A stretch of DNA of 21,236 nt from NCBI GenBank assembly GCA_900543175.1, contig UQQO01000021.1, positions 1 through 21,236 of the forward strand. Direction: 5' to 3'. The notes below the pieces were generated by a model. The model worked only from the letters and a program-made list of their open reading frames with translations, did no database searches and was not told the DNA's origin. This DNA is from an uncultured Fusobacterium sp. GTDB lineage: Bacteria; Fusobacteriota; Fusobacteriia; Fusobacteriales; Fusobacteriaceae. Positions 1 through 8,650 of this stretch are shown here, piece by piece. Every line of letters starts with the position of its first letter. Positions within the stretch are counted from its first letter, which is position 1. Both the position numbers and the translations under genes were made by a program.

Positions 1-1043
1 ATCTTATCACTTTCAATAGCTTCTATTATATAATCTCCAAATTTAATCTGACCAGGGATCTTTAAAACTTTTTCTTCAATACCTTCAAATCTTTCTCTAT
101 TTTCAATTATACTGAGATAGTTATAATCCTTTCTCAATATATAATTTCCATTTAGAGAAATATCTTTGCTCCCTCCTTTATTTAAAATCTCTTCTATTCC
201 AGATATTTTTTTTCTAGTTACCTCTATATCATAACTATATAAATATTGTAATAATACCTTTCTTAGAAGATATCTGTCTAACTTTTGCAATTTTTCTATA
301 GATAATTTTCCATTTACAAGATAATCCTCTAAATTTATATTTAAAGCTCTATTTACCTCTCTTATCTCTTCAATCAGAGCATATAACCTATCTTTAAATT
401 TAGGATTATATCTTTTTTCTATAAATGGTATTAAATCTAATCTAATACTATTTCTTGTAAACTCATTTTCAAAATTTGTTTTATCTATTCTATACTCTAT
501 TCCATTAGAATCTAAATAGTTTACAATATCTTTTTTATAGATTTCAGAAATTGGACGAATATATCTGTCACGTTTAGAAACTATACCTTCTAACCCTTCT
601 AACCCTGCACCACGAACCAATCTAAACATAAATGTTTCTAATTGATCATCTTTATTGTGTGCAAGAGCTATCTTATTAGCTTTCTCTTGAATAAAAATCT
701 CATTAAAAAGATTATATCTAGCTTCTCTACCTGCTTCTTCTAAAGTCAATCCCTCTTTTTTACCTAATGTAGTTATATCTATTTTTCTGCTAAAAACTTT
801 TAATCCTTTTTTCTTTCCATATTCTAAAGAGAATCTCTCATCTCCATCAGAGGCTTCTCCCCTTAAAAGATGGTTTATATGAACTAAAATTATTTCAAAC
901 TCAATCTCCTCTCTTAATTTTAATAACATCTCTGTTAAAAAAACTGAGTCTGGACCACCAGAAAAACCTACAACTATTCTATCATTTTTTTCAATAAGAT
1001 TTTCCCTTAAATTCTTCCTTTGAATCCCTTTATATAGCTCCAT
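1..1043 (-). CDS. tilS: tRNA(Ile)-lysidine synthase TilS (C-terminus cut by window edge)
   Basis: This cytosolic enzyme uses ATP and lysine to convert C34 of tRNA-Ile(CAU) to lysidine, which lets the tRNA read AUA. Translation from the ATG at 1041-1043 gives 347 complete codons before the edge. The PP-loop ATPase motif SGGPDS lies at residues 28-33, followed by VHINHLLRG and an LAHNKDDQLET segment typical of the N-type ATP pyrophosphatase domain. TilS proteins are usually around 430-470 residues, so the C-terminal tRNA-binding part is probably what lies outside. The start is supported by GGAG about 7 nt upstream. The gene lies 56 nt after the radical SAM gene but has its own promoter in that gap. 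Recognition is by motif and overall sequence; I see no frameshift. AUA codons are frequent in such an AT-rich genome, which fits the need for this enzyme. Confidence 0.95.
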   Translation of the reverse strand, partial: MELYKGIQRKNLRENLIEKNDRIVVGFSGGPDSVFLTEMLLKLREEIEFEIILVHINHLLRGEASDGDERFSLEYGKKKGLKVFSRKIDITTLGKKEGLTLEEAGREARYNLFNEIFIQEKANKIALAHNKDDQLETFMFRLVRGAGLEGLEGIVSKRDRYIRPISEIYKKDIVNYLDSNGIEYRIDKTNFENEFTRNSIRLDLIPFIEKRYNPKFKDRLYALIEEIREVNRALNINLEDYLVNGKLSIEKLQKLDRYLLRKVLLQYLYSYDIEVTRKKISGIEEILNKGGSKDISLNGNYILRKDYNYLSIIENRERFEGIEEKVLKIPGQIKFGDYIIEAIESDK

Positions 1044-1068
1044 AAAATCTCCAATCCATTTCCTTAAA

Positions 1069-1098
1069 ATTATAACATACTTCCCTACTTTTTTTCAA
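1069..1098 (-). promoter_or_regulatory. Predicted tilS promoter, extended -10
   Basis: On the minus strand, TTGAAA (1093-1098) is followed 18 nt later by TATAAT (1069-1074), with TGT just before the hexamer (extended -10). The predicted transcription start falls about 18 nt before the tilS ATG and leaves room for its GGAG site. The -35 overlaps the last codons of the upstream radical SAM gene, so tilS can be transcribed independently of mltG. Pattern match only. Confidence 0.6.
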
Positions 1099-1099
1099 A

Positions 1100-2755
1100 C
1101 TATTTAAAAATAATCTCATGTTTCTTTGTCTTATAATTAAAGAAAATATTTATATTCTCTCTTTTATTTGTAAAGATATTATACTTAAACTCTTCCAACT
1201 CACTATTTTTATGTCCCTCTCTAACACTTTTAAATTCACTATCTTTTATCAATTGATTGTGTAATTCACTATTTTTATTGCTTTTTAACCATTCTGGATA
1301 TGATCCTGGCTTTCCTAAAGCTAGATAATCATATTTTAAAAATTCAACAAATATATCTAAATCTTTCAAATTATTTTCCACATAAAAATCATATAAAATA
1401 TTAAAAAGTGCTACCTCTTTGTGACTAATTTTTAAATACTCTTTCTTATCATAGTAATCTGCTATTTTCTCAAAAAAAGTAAAAGCACTATCAAAATTAT
1501 TCTTTATAACAAAATCACAAGTGTAACTAAATTTTTCAGAGTTATAATAGTAATCTAACATCTTTTCCAGATTTTTTAATTTTACTAATTCACCAAAACT
1601 TATAAACTTATTTGAAAAAACCTCATATGGTGGTTTAGAATAATATTTATATTGATACTTTTCAACCTCATCATACATCTGAGTTCCCTTTAACAGTTTT
1701 AAAAATCCAAGTTGAATCATCTCAGGTTTTAAATTATATACATAGTTAAAAGAATCTTTAAAGATATCATATGTTTCATATGGTAATCCTGCTATTAGAT
1801 CTAAGTGCAAGTGAATGTTTCTACTGATTCTTCTTACATTGTGAGCTAGTTTATCAAGAATATTATTTCTTTTAATAGCCACCATTGTTTCAGGATTTAT
1901 ACTTTGAACTCCTATTTCAAATTGAAAATATCCCTTTGGCACTTTTTCTAAAAAGTCTAAAGTTTCATCATCAAAAATATTGGCATTTATCTCAAAATGG
2001 AAAGTTATCCCCTCTCTATAATTTTCAAGAAGAAATTGCCAAATCTCCATATATCTCTCTTTTTTTAAATTAAAAGTTCTATCTACAAATTTTAAAAGTT
2101 TAATTGGAGAATCTAGAAATCTTTTCAAATCTTTTTTTACTCTATCTAAACTATAATATCTCACTGTTTTATCTATTGAAGACAGACAATATGAGCAACT
2201 AAAAGGACAACCTCTTGAACTTTCATAATAGAAAATCTTAGTTCTATCCTCTAATTCCCAATCCTCATATGGAAATGGAACTATATCTAAATTCTCTATT
2301 ATAGGTTCTATTCCATTAAAAATTATCTCTCCATTCTCTCTATAAACAACTCCAAGTACTTTCTTATCTTTTTTAGTTAAAAAGTTTAAAATAACTTTTT
2401 CCCCTTCTCCCAATAACAAAGCATCAACTTCTGGCATATTTGCCATAAATTTTTCCCACTTATATGATACTTCTGGACCACCTAAAATAATTTCAACATT
2501 AGGCAATACTTTTTTTAACTCTTTTACAATCTCAACTATATACTCTTTATTCCAAATATATGTTGAAAAAATAATTTTATCAGGATTTAATTCATAAATA
2601 TCCTTAATAATATTAAACACTTGATTATTTATATTTGTTTCATAAATCTCTATTTTCAGATCACTATTTGCTTCTACATATTTTTTTAGATATCTAACTG
2701 CTAAATTTAGATGTACATACTGGCTATTTATTCCAGCCAAAACTATTTTACTCAC
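1100..2755 (-). CDS. B12-binding-domain radical SAM protein (DUF4080-like)
   Basis: The protein has 551 residues. An N-terminal cobalamin-binding-like Rossmann domain covers roughly residues 1-130 (GINSQYVHLNLAVRYL, then ILGGPEVSY at 90-98). A radical SAM core follows, with the CxxxCxxC cluster-binding cysteines C183, C187 and C190 in RGCPFSCSYC. A C-terminal region resembles DUF4080, which is common in anaerobes. It should bind a [4Fe-4S] cluster and cleave S-adenosylmethionine; the substrate is unknown. The B12-binding fold lacks an obvious DxHxxG motif, so cobalamin binding is not certain. The start is GTG (2753-2755), sharing one base with the mltG TAG stop (TAGTG), with AAGGAG 8 nt upstream. 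This implies translational coupling to mltG. Whether it acts on envelope or RNA substrates cannot be told from sequence. Confidence 0.85.
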   Translation of the reverse strand: MSKIVLAGINSQYVHLNLAVRYLKKYVEANSDLKIEIYETNINNQVFNIIKDIYELNPDKIIFSTYIWNKEYIVEIVKELKKVLPNVEIILGGPEVSYKWEKFMANMPEVDALLLGEGEKVILNFLTKKDKKVLGVVYRENGEIIFNGIEPIIENLDIVPFPYEDWELEDRTKIFYYESSRGCPFSCSYCLSSIDKTVRYYSLDRVKKDLKRFLDSPIKLLKFVDRTFNLKKERYMEIWQFLLENYREGITFHFEINANIFDDETLDFLEKVPKGYFQFEIGVQSINPETMVAIKRNNILDKLAHNVRRISRNIHLHLDLIAGLPYETYDIFKDSFNYVYNLKPEMIQLGFLKLLKGTQMYDEVEKYQYKYYSKPPYEVFSNKFISFGELVKLKNLEKMLDYYYNSEKFSYTCDFVIKNNFDSAFTFFEKIADYYDKKEYLKISHKEVALFNILYDFYVENNLKDLDIFVEFLKYDYLALGKPGSYPEWLKSNKNSELHNQLIKDSEFKSVREGHKNSELEEFKYNIFTNKRENINIFFNYKTKKHEIIFK

Positions 2756-3708
2756 TATTTGTTCTCCTTATTCTTTCTTTGAAATTCTAAATGTTCTCTA
2801 TATGTTTTACTGAAAAAGTGTCCCCCATCTCCCTTAGCTACAAAGAATAGATAATCTGTTTTTGCTGGGTTATAAGCTGCTTCAACAGATACTACACTTG
2901 GATTTGATATTGGAGCTGGTGGAAGTCCCTTATATTTATATGTATTGTATGGAGAATCTATCTCTAAATCCTTATAATACATTCTTTTCTTCTTATAATT
3001 GTATACAAAATTCACTGTTGCATCAGAGGCTAATTTCATTCCTTTATCCATTCTATTATAAAAAACAGATGCCATTAAAGGTTTTTCTTCATCTAACTTT
3101 GCCTCTCTCTCTAATATTGATGCCATTATCAATTTTTGATAAAATTCCTCTTTATTTGGATAGTTTTCAGGTGGAAATTTTTTCAAAAATTCTCTCAATA
3201 AAGTTCTTAAAATTAATCTCTCATCATAGTTATCTGGAATATAATAAGTTTCTGGATATAGATACCCCTCAAAATTTCCATTAGGTGTAGGATATGGAAA
3301 TTCTATCTCATTAAATGTCTTATAAAACTTATCCTTATCTATCTTACCCATCTTCTCTAAAAGTTCAGCTATCTCAGCTACACTGTATCCTTCAGGTATT
3401 GTCAATCTAAATACCTTATCCTTTCCCTCTTCAAGAACATCAATTAGCTCCTTCATATTTAAGTTACCTTTTAACTCATAGTAACCAGCTTTTATTCCTT
3501 TACCTTCATTTCTATATTTTAGATACCCCTTAAAGATTATATTTTTAGAAATTGGTAAAACTGATAAAGATTTTTTTAAAGGAACATCACTTTTTATCTC
3601 TATTACCTTAGCATATTTTTGGGGCTTATTTATTTCATGATAAATATACCCTACTCCTCCACCAATAATTATCATTACCACTATAAGTAGATATATTAAT
3701 TTCTTCAT
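2755..3708 (-). CDS. mltG: Endolytic murein transglycosylase MltG (YceG-like)
   Basis: This inner-membrane lytic transglycosylase cuts nascent peptidoglycan strands and is thought to act as a terminase for glycan polymerisation. The 317-residue product has an N-terminal membrane anchor (residues 4-23, LIYLLIVVMIIIGGGVGYIY) with positive residues in front and no lipobox. A LysM-like region follows (about 35-95), then the YceG catalytic domain with FEGYLYPETYY (146-156), ASILEREA (196-203) and a SDATVNF segment (228-234). By alignment with E. coli MltG the catalytic glutamate is probably E200. Length is close to the family norm. The gene has its own promoter and a GAGGAG ribosome binding site, lies 175 nt after hpf beyond a terminator, and is translationally coupled to the downstream radical SAM gene. 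Confidence 0.94.
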   Translation of the reverse strand: MKKLIYLLIVVMIIIGGGVGYIYHEINKPQKYAKVIEIKSDVPLKKSLSVLPISKNIIFKGYLKYRNEGKGIKAGYYELKGNLNMKELIDVLEEGKDKVFRLTIPEGYSVAEIAELLEKMGKIDKDKFYKTFNEIEFPYPTPNGNFEGYLYPETYYIPDNYDERLILRTLLREFLKKFPPENYPNKEEFYQKLIMASILEREAKLDEEKPLMASVFYNRMDKGMKLASDATVNFVYNYKKKRMYYKDLEIDSPYNTYKYKGLPPAPISNPSVVSVEAAYNPAKTDYLFFVAKGDGGHFFSKTYREHLEFQRKNKENK

Positions 3709-3735
3709 AATTTTCTCCTCTATAACTTTCTTTAT

Positions 3736-3763
3736 ATTATAGCATAATCTTACTCTCTAGCAA
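3736..3763 (-). promoter_or_regulatory. Predicted mltG promoter, extended -10
   Basis: The minus strand reads TTGCTA (3758-3763), 16 nt, TATAAT (3736-3741), with TGC directly before the -10. The hexamer is perfect, the -35 is weak (4 of 6) and the TGn extension is present. It lies about 30 nt before the mltG ATG and downstream of the hpf terminator, so mltG begins a new transcription unit. Confidence 0.6.
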
Positions 3764-3835
3764 GAAAAAAGAAATACCTTAAAAATTATATTCCTTATAT
3801 CAAATTTTTTCAAGTTTTTAATAAATTTTTAGACA

Positions 3836-3866
3836 AACAAAAAAGCTGCAGATTAACTGCAGCTTT
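3836..3866 (-). terminator. Rho-independent terminator after hpf
   Basis: A perfect 10-bp stem (3842-3851 paired with 3857-3866; core GCTGCAG/CTGCAGC) closes a 5-nt loop. On the minus strand the stem is followed by a T-rich tail (TTTTTTGTTTG). It starts 18 nt after the hpf stop. The plus-strand side lacks a proper T-tract, so it most likely acts on the minus strand only and ends the recQ-to-hpf block. Confidence 0.85.
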
Positions 3867-3883
3867 AATATTATTCTAAGCTA

Positions 3884-4432
3884 TTATTTTGATGCTGGTT
3901 CTATATGACCATAATCTCCATCTTTTCTCTTATAAACTATATTCATTTCACCAGTTTCACAGTTAGTAAATGGATAGAATGTTCTATTTAACATTTCAAG
4001 TTGAAGAATAGCTTCTTCTATATCCATAGGTTTTGCTGGTAATAAAACCTTAACTATGTTAACTGCTGCTTCTTTTTCAACTGTGTGAGTTTCAGGATTA
4101 TATTTTATTTTTCTAACTCCAGTTGCTTGTCCATAGTTTGCGTTTCTTTTTTCTTTATGTTTCTTTAATTGTCCCTCTATAATATCAGAAACTTGATCTA
4201 TAGCTGCGTATAAGTCTACATCTGAGCAAGTTGCTTTTAATGTACTTCCACTTAGATATGCTAATACTTCAGCTGTATGATTGCTTCCTGTTTTTGTTTT
4301 AACTGCTGATAAACTAACGTCTAATTCTATAATACTGTCGTGATACTTTTCAACCCTCCCTAGTTTGCTTTCTGCATACTTTCTAATTGCATCAGTTACA
4401 ACTAATTGTTTTCCATGGATAGACATTTTCAT
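3884..4432 (-). CDS. hpf: Ribosome hibernation promoting factor, long form (HPF)
   Basis: This is a cytosolic ribosome-binding protein that promotes dimerisation of 70S ribosomes into inactive 100S particles in stationary phase or stress. At 182 residues it is the long form. The N-terminal S30AE/YfiA domain covers about residues 1-95. A basic linker follows (KKHKEKRNANYG, 90-101). The conserved C-terminal dimerisation domain covers about 124-180 and includes MLNRTFYPFTNCETGE and YGHIEP. The first ATG is preferred because GGAAG lies 7 nt upstream; the internal ATG two codons later would be 13 nt away. The 98-nt gap after lolD holds a possible weak promoter, so hpf may be transcribed both with the upstream operon and alone. 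A strong terminator follows. Confidence 0.95.
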   Translation of the reverse strand: MKMSIHGKQLVVTDAIRKYAESKLGRVEKYHDSIIELDVSLSAVKTKTGSNHTAEVLAYLSGSTLKATCSDVDLYAAIDQVSDIIEGQLKKHKEKRNANYGQATGVRKIKYNPETHTVEKEAAVNIVKVLLPAKPMDIEEAILQLEMLNRTFYPFTNCETGEMNIVYKRKDGDYGHIEPASK

Positions 4433-4477
4433 AATACCACTTCCTTTTTGTTCTGCAAGTTCTATTTGCTTTGTACT

Positions 4478-4483
4478 ATAATA
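4478..4483 (-). promoter_or_regulatory. Possible hpf promoter -10 (weak)
   Basis: On the minus strand, TATTAT (one mismatch to TATAAT) lies about 45 nt before the hpf ATG, within the 98-nt gap after lolD. I see no convincing -35 and no TGn extension at the right spacing. The assignment is tentative and rests on position and gap length. Confidence 0.3.
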
Positions 4484-4530
4484 TACAAGAAACTTATCGA
4501 ATTTCCTTTTTTATTTTTAAAAAAATTTTT

Positions 4531-5217
4531 TTATTCTTCAGTTTCTAGAACACCTTTTTTCAAATACAGTTTTTTATCTGATATTTGAGCTAAATCTTTA
4601 GAGTGAGTTACAACAATTATTGTTTGCTTTCTATTTTTATTTATATCCCTCAAAATATTAAAAATTGTTTCACTTGTCTCCTCATCTAGATTTCCAGTAG
4701 GTTCATCAGCTAATAAAATCTTAGGTGAGTTTATTAAAGCTCTAGCTATAGCTACTCTTTGTTTTTCTCCTCCAGATAGTTGTGATGGCTTATGATGTAC
4801 TCTCTCTTCTAGCCCAACAGATTTTAAAAGCTCCATAGCTCTCTTTTCTATCTCAAATTTATTTGAAAAATCATCTATAAGAGCTGGCAACATAACATTT
4901 TCTAGAGCTGTAAACTCTGGAAGAAGATAGTGAAATTGAAACACAAACCCTAACATCTTGTTTTTTAATCTATCTTTCTCAGCATCTGAAAGAACATCTA
5001 CTTCCTTTCCATCTATAAATATTTTTCCTCCATCTATCTTATCTAAAAGACCAATTACATTTAAAAGAGTAGATTTTCCAGAGCCTGATCTACCTAAAAT
5101 AGAGATAAACTCCCCCTCTTCAACTGATAGATTTAAATTTCTAATTATATGTAGTTTATCTACACTTCCACTATAATATTTTTCTATATTCTCCAATCTC
5201 AATATCTCATTACTCAT
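4531..5217 (-). CDS. lolD: Lipoprotein-releasing ABC transporter ATPase LolD
   Basis: This cytoplasmic ATPase powers extraction of mature lipoproteins from the inner membrane toward the outer membrane. The 228-residue product shows Walker A GRSGSGKS (42-49), Q-loop Q94, signature LSGGE (147-151), Walker B ILLADE (167-172), a D-loop and H-loop H205. The segment [16 protein letters not shown] (93-108) closely matches the LolD-specific stretch after the Q-loop, which favours LolD over MacB or FtsE. Its ATG lies inside the end of the preceding permease gene (8-nt overlap, ATGAGTAA), so the two are translationally coupled and almost certainly form one transporter. The 1-nt and 8-nt junctions tie it to pbpC and the A2M lipoprotein. 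Confidence 0.93.
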   Translation of the reverse strand: MSNEILRLENIEKYYSGSVDKLHIIRNLNLSVEEGEFISILGRSGSGKSTLLNVIGLLDKIDGGKIFIDGKEVDVLSDAEKDRLKNKMLGFVFQFHYLLPEFTALENVMLPALIDDFSNKFEIEKRAMELLKSVGLEERVHHKPSQLSGGEKQRVAIARALINSPKILLADEPTGNLDEETSETIFNILRDINKNRKQTIIVVTHSKDLAQISDKKLYLKKGVLETEE

Positions 5218-6373
5218 GTCTTAATGCCTCCACTGTCTCTAATTTTGCTGCTCTATATGCTGGGAATACACTTGATACAAATATAATTCCAAGGTTTGCT
5301 CCTATTATTATCAATATCTCTTTAAATGAAATTTCCACTGGTATCTTTGTCAAATAATAGATAGATGTTACAAATGAAAGAGTATAATTTTTTATATACC
5401 ATAACATTCCTAGAGCTATCAGAGTTCCAATAATTATCCCTGTCACTCCTAGAATCATACCTTGTATCAAAAATATCTTCATAATACTCTTTCTAGAAAA
5501 TCCCATTGATCTCATTATACCAATATCTTTTATCTTCTCTCTAACCAACATATTTAAAGTTACCCATACAACAAACCCTGCTATAATAACAATAAGAGAA
5601 AAAACCATAATCATAACTGTTTTTTCAAGTGAAAGAGCTGATAGAAGATTTCTATTTAACTCTCCCCATGTTCTTGAAAAAGCTCCTAATTTAGTCATTA
5701 TTTCATTTGCTACCTCTGGTGCTTTATATGGATCGTTTAAAACTACATCAATTTTATTAACTGTATCTCCACTATACATCATATATTGAGCTGCTTTTAA
5801 AGGCATTATAATCATATTAATGTCATAATCATAATAACCACTTTGAAATATTCCATCTATTTTAAACTTTATCTCTCTATTTTCAGATGAGATAATTGTT
5901 ACCTCATCTCCTACACTAGCTCCTATATTTTTAGCTAACTCTTTTCCTATCAACAGTCCACTTATTTTATTAGGATTTATACTTCCCTCATATAATTTTT
6001 TATCAAGATCCATAGCTTTTCTGGCGCTTTCAAGATCAAATCCCTCTATTCTAACTCCAGCTATATATCCCCCATAGACACCATTATATTTAAAAATTCC
6101 CTGTGTCTCTATGCTTGGTACTGCTCCTTTAACATTGTCTAATTTTTCTATCTCACTTTTTAGTTCTTTGTAATCTGACATATTCTCTCCCTCAGAAACT
6201 AGCACATGGCTAGTCATTGAAAGAATACTATCAATCATATTTTTATCAAGCCCATTAGCTATCCCTATTGATACAACTAAAACTATAATTCCTATTGCTA
6301 TCCCTAACATTGAAATTAAACTTTGTCTCTTTCTTTCAAAAATATGTTTTTTTGCTATAAAAAATTCTACCAT
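5210..6373 (-). CDS. LolC/LolE-family lipoprotein export permease
   Basis: This is the membrane subunit of a Lol-type ABC exporter. The 387-residue protein has a basic N-terminus, TM1 at about residues 19-40, a long periplasmic MacB-like domain (about 45-245), then TM2 (253-276), TM3 (301-327) and TM4 (353-376). That is the 4-TM LolC/E topology. The FtsX-type coupling segment [15 protein letters not shown] (286-300) precedes TM3, and the C-terminus has the typical [18 protein letters not shown] ending. Only one permease gene is present beside lolD, whereas E. coli has lolC and lolE. It may therefore work as a homodimer (LolF-like), or a partner may lie elsewhere. The start has AGAGG 7 nt upstream and lies 12 nt after pbpC. 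A MacB-type exporter is the alternative, made less likely by the LolD signature in the partner ATPase. Confidence 0.88.
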   Translation of the reverse strand: MVEFFIAKKHIFERKRQSLISMLGIAIGIIVLVVSIGIANGLDKNMIDSILSMTSHVLVSEGENMSDYKELKSEIEKLDNVKGAVPSIETQGIFKYNGVYGGYIAGVRIEGFDLESARKAMDLDKKLYEGSINPNKISGLLIGKELAKNIGASVGDEVTIISSENREIKFKIDGIFQSGYYDYDINMIIMPLKAAQYMMYSGDTVNKIDVVLNDPYKAPEVANEIMTKLGAFSRTWGELNRNLLSALSLEKTVMIMVFSLIVIIAGFVVWVTLNMLVREKIKDIGIMRSMGFSRKSIMKIFLIQGMILGVTGIIIGTLIALGMLWYIKNYTLSFVTSIYYLTKIPVEISFKEILIIIGANLGIIFVSSVFPAYRAAKLETVEALRHE

Positions 6374-6385
6374 TTTCTGTCCTCT

Positions 6386-8650
6386 CTATCGTGTTTTTTC
6401 TATTTCAAAGTCAACTTTTTCAATCTCTCCATCAGAAGAAACTATAGTTACCTGATATTTTCCAGCTTTGAGATTCAGTTTTCTCTCACTTTCTCTTCCC
6501 TCTCCTATATACTCACCATTTATATACCAATAAATATTTTGCTTTTTCAAATTAGCTATCTTTATAATTATATCCTTTTCTCCATCAAAATCTTTAGGGA
6601 GTATAATTTTTAGATTTTTTACTGGATATATGAATTTTATAGTTTTTTTCTTTATCTTATTGTTATATAAAGTTGAAATATCTCTATTTTCTTTAATAAG
6701 ATAATTAATAACCTCAATAGGATAATTTAAAACTATCTCCTCTCTACTATTTACAAATTCACTATCCCTTGAATCTACCTCTTTTCCATCCTCAGTTACA
6801 AAAATCTTTTTGTAATATGGAGATGTTTTCAGAGGCTTTACATCACTTGGATAATAAATCTCTTTAAAAGGTATATCATATTTTAATCTATATCCAGTTT
6901 CTTTGTCCACTTTTATTTTTAACATATGATCTTCAGGAAGAGTAAATTCCTTCTCCTTACAAGATAAAATATTAAATATATTAAAAAGTAACTTACCAGA
7001 AGTTTTAACTCCAGTTAGATTTATATTTCCCTTTCCTGTAAAATCTCCTGTCCATACTACCACTGTCCACTCTGGTGTCACTCCTGCTGCCCAACCATCT
7101 TTTCTTCCATAGCTTGTTCCTGTTTTCCAAGATATCGGATTTTTTTCTATATACATTCTCTCTAGCCCTGGACGTTGTAGCTCCTTTATAGTGTCCAATG
7201 TTAAATATGCACTTCCCTTTGAGAAAAGTTCCTCTCCCTCTTCTAAAGCTTGTGTTTTAATATATTTAAGATCTTTAAAATTCCCATAGTTTGCTAAACC
7301 TGTATAAAATTTAGCTATATCTTCAACTTTTAACTCCTTAGTTCCTAAAATAAGAGAAAGCCCATATCTTGATACATCACTATCTTTAAATCCCAATACC
7401 TGCTTTAAAAAATAGAAAAATCTCTCCTCTCCATACTCTCTCAACAAGTTTACAAAGGGGATATTTAAAGATTTTATCAGTGCCTCTCTAATCTCTATCA
7501 TTCCATAATATTTTTTATTAGCATTTTGAGGGGTGAAGTTTGAAAAATATAGAGGTACATCTGGGACTTTTGATTGTGGAGCAACTAATCCATCATCTAT
7601 GGCTAGAGCCAAAAGAAAAGGCTTTAACACCGAACCTGGAGATCTTAAAGCTGTTATCCCATCAACTTGTCCATTGCTCTTTTCATCAAAAAATTCCTGT
7701 GAACCTATATAGGCCTTTACCTCATAGTTTCTGTTGTTAACTACCATTACAGCTATATTGGGAATCCCTTCACTTCTCAGATACTCACTATAATCTTTTA
7801 CAACTTTTTCTATCTTACTTTGTAACTCTCTATCAATAGTTGTTTTTATTATCTTATCACTATTTTCATTTATTACTCTTCTTGTAAAGTGTGGAGCTAT
7901 ACTTTTAAAATAATATCTCTGCTTTGGTATAGGCTCTTTTATAGAAAGAGTGTGTTGTGACTCACTTATAACTTTTCTATCCTTTAACTTTTTTAAAAGT
8001 AAATTTCTTTTTTTTATTAATCTATCTCTGTTTTTCTCTACATGAATAAGCCCAGGAGAGTTAGGCAACACTGCTAAAAGTGCTGCCTCTCCCCAAGTAA
8101 GCTCATTTGGTTCCTTTTGAAAATATAAAAGTGAGGCTGTCTTATATCCTACAATATTTCCACCATAGGGAGCATTATTTAGATATATTCTCAATATCTC
8201 ATCTTTATCAAAATTTCTATCTAATTTTAGAGCTTGTACTATCTCAATATACTTATTAAAATAACTTCTCTTTTTAGGATTCAATATCTTTACTACTTGC
8301 ATATCTATGGTACTTGCCCCTGTTCTCTGCCTACTAAAAATATTATCTTTTACAGCTCTTATTATAGCTTTAAAATCAACTCCACTATGAGAGTAAAACT
8401 TTCTATCTTCAAAATTTAAAACTGCCTCTTTCAGCTTTTCAGGAATCTTCTCTTCACTTTTTAGATGCCATTGTTCATCTTTATTTAGATATACACCTAA
8501 AATTTTATCTTTCTCGTCAAGCACCATTTGACTATATCTACTTTCAAAACTCTCTTCCATCTTTTCTATATTAAAAGTCAGATATATTTTTAGTGTTACC
8601 CCTAATATAAAAATCAAAAATATTAGTGGTATATAATAAAGCTTTTTCAT
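6386..8650 (-). CDS. pbpC: Penicillin-binding protein 1C (bifunctional transglycosylase/transpeptidase)
   Basis: A class A PBP with 754 residues, anchored by one N-terminal membrane helix (about 5-24) and otherwise periplasmic. The glycosyltransferase 51 domain (about 40-225) holds the catalytic glutamate E81 in EDRKFYSHSGVD and the GASTIDMQ motif. The transpeptidase domain (about 265-570) holds SVLK with nucleophile S340 and K343, SLN (394-396) and KTGTSYG (509-515). A C-terminal BiPBP_C-like beta domain (about 660-754) is characteristic of the PBP1C subfamily. All catalytic motifs look intact. Its ATG overlaps the stop of the A2M gene by one base (TAATG), with GAGG about 7 nt upstream. Pairing of pbpC with a bacterial alpha-2-macroglobulin gene is well established, and this neighbourhood confirms the subfamily call. 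Confidence 0.95.
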   Translation of the reverse strand: MKKLYYIPLIFLIFILGVTLKIYLTFNIEKMEESFESRYSQMVLDEKDKILGVYLNKDEQWHLKSEEKIPEKLKEAVLNFEDRKFYSHSGVDFKAIIRAVKDNIFSRQRTGASTIDMQVVKILNPKKRSYFNKYIEIVQALKLDRNFDKDEILRIYLNNAPYGGNIVGYKTASLLYFQKEPNELTWGEAALLAVLPNSPGLIHVEKNRDRLIKKRNLLLKKLKDRKVISESQHTLSIKEPIPKQRYYFKSIAPHFTRRVINENSDKIIKTTIDRELQSKIEKVVKDYSEYLRSEGIPNIAVMVVNNRNYEVKAYIGSQEFFDEKSNGQVDGITALRSPGSVLKPFLLALAIDDGLVAPQSKVPDVPLYFSNFTPQNANKKYYGMIEIREALIKSLNIPFVNLLREYGEERFFYFLKQVLGFKDSDVSRYGLSLILGTKELKVEDIAKFYTGLANYGNFKDLKYIKTQALEEGEELFSKGSAYLTLDTIKELQRPGLERMYIEKNPISWKTGTSYGRKDGWAAGVTPEWTVVVWTGDFTGKGNINLTGVKTSGKLLFNIFNILSCKEKEFTLPEDHMLKIKVDKETGYRLKYDIPFKEIYYPSDVKPLKTSPYYKKIFVTEDGKEVDSRDSEFVNSREEIVLNYPIEVINYLIKENRDISTLYNNKIKKKTIKFIYPVKNLKIILPKDFDGEKDIIIKIANLKKQNIYWYINGEYIGEGRESERKLNLKAGKYQVTIVSSDGEIEKVDFEIEKTR

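Noticed and set aside
2862..3284. 140-codon open frame on the plus strand opposite mltG
   Set aside because: It lies antisense inside a gene with intact MltG motifs, has no ribosome binding site or recognisable domain, and is a shadow of the AT-rich coding strand.
4500..4530. A-run/T-run palindrome after lolD as a possible terminator
   Set aside because: The potential stem is A-T only with no GC core; such runs are common in this AT-rich DNA and would not form a stable terminator.
6323..6613. 96-codon plus-strand frame spanning the pbpC/permease junction
   Set aside because: Rich in Phe, Ile, Leu and Tyr as expected for the reverse complement of Lys/Glu/Asn-rich genes; no Shine-Dalgarno and overlaps two real genes.
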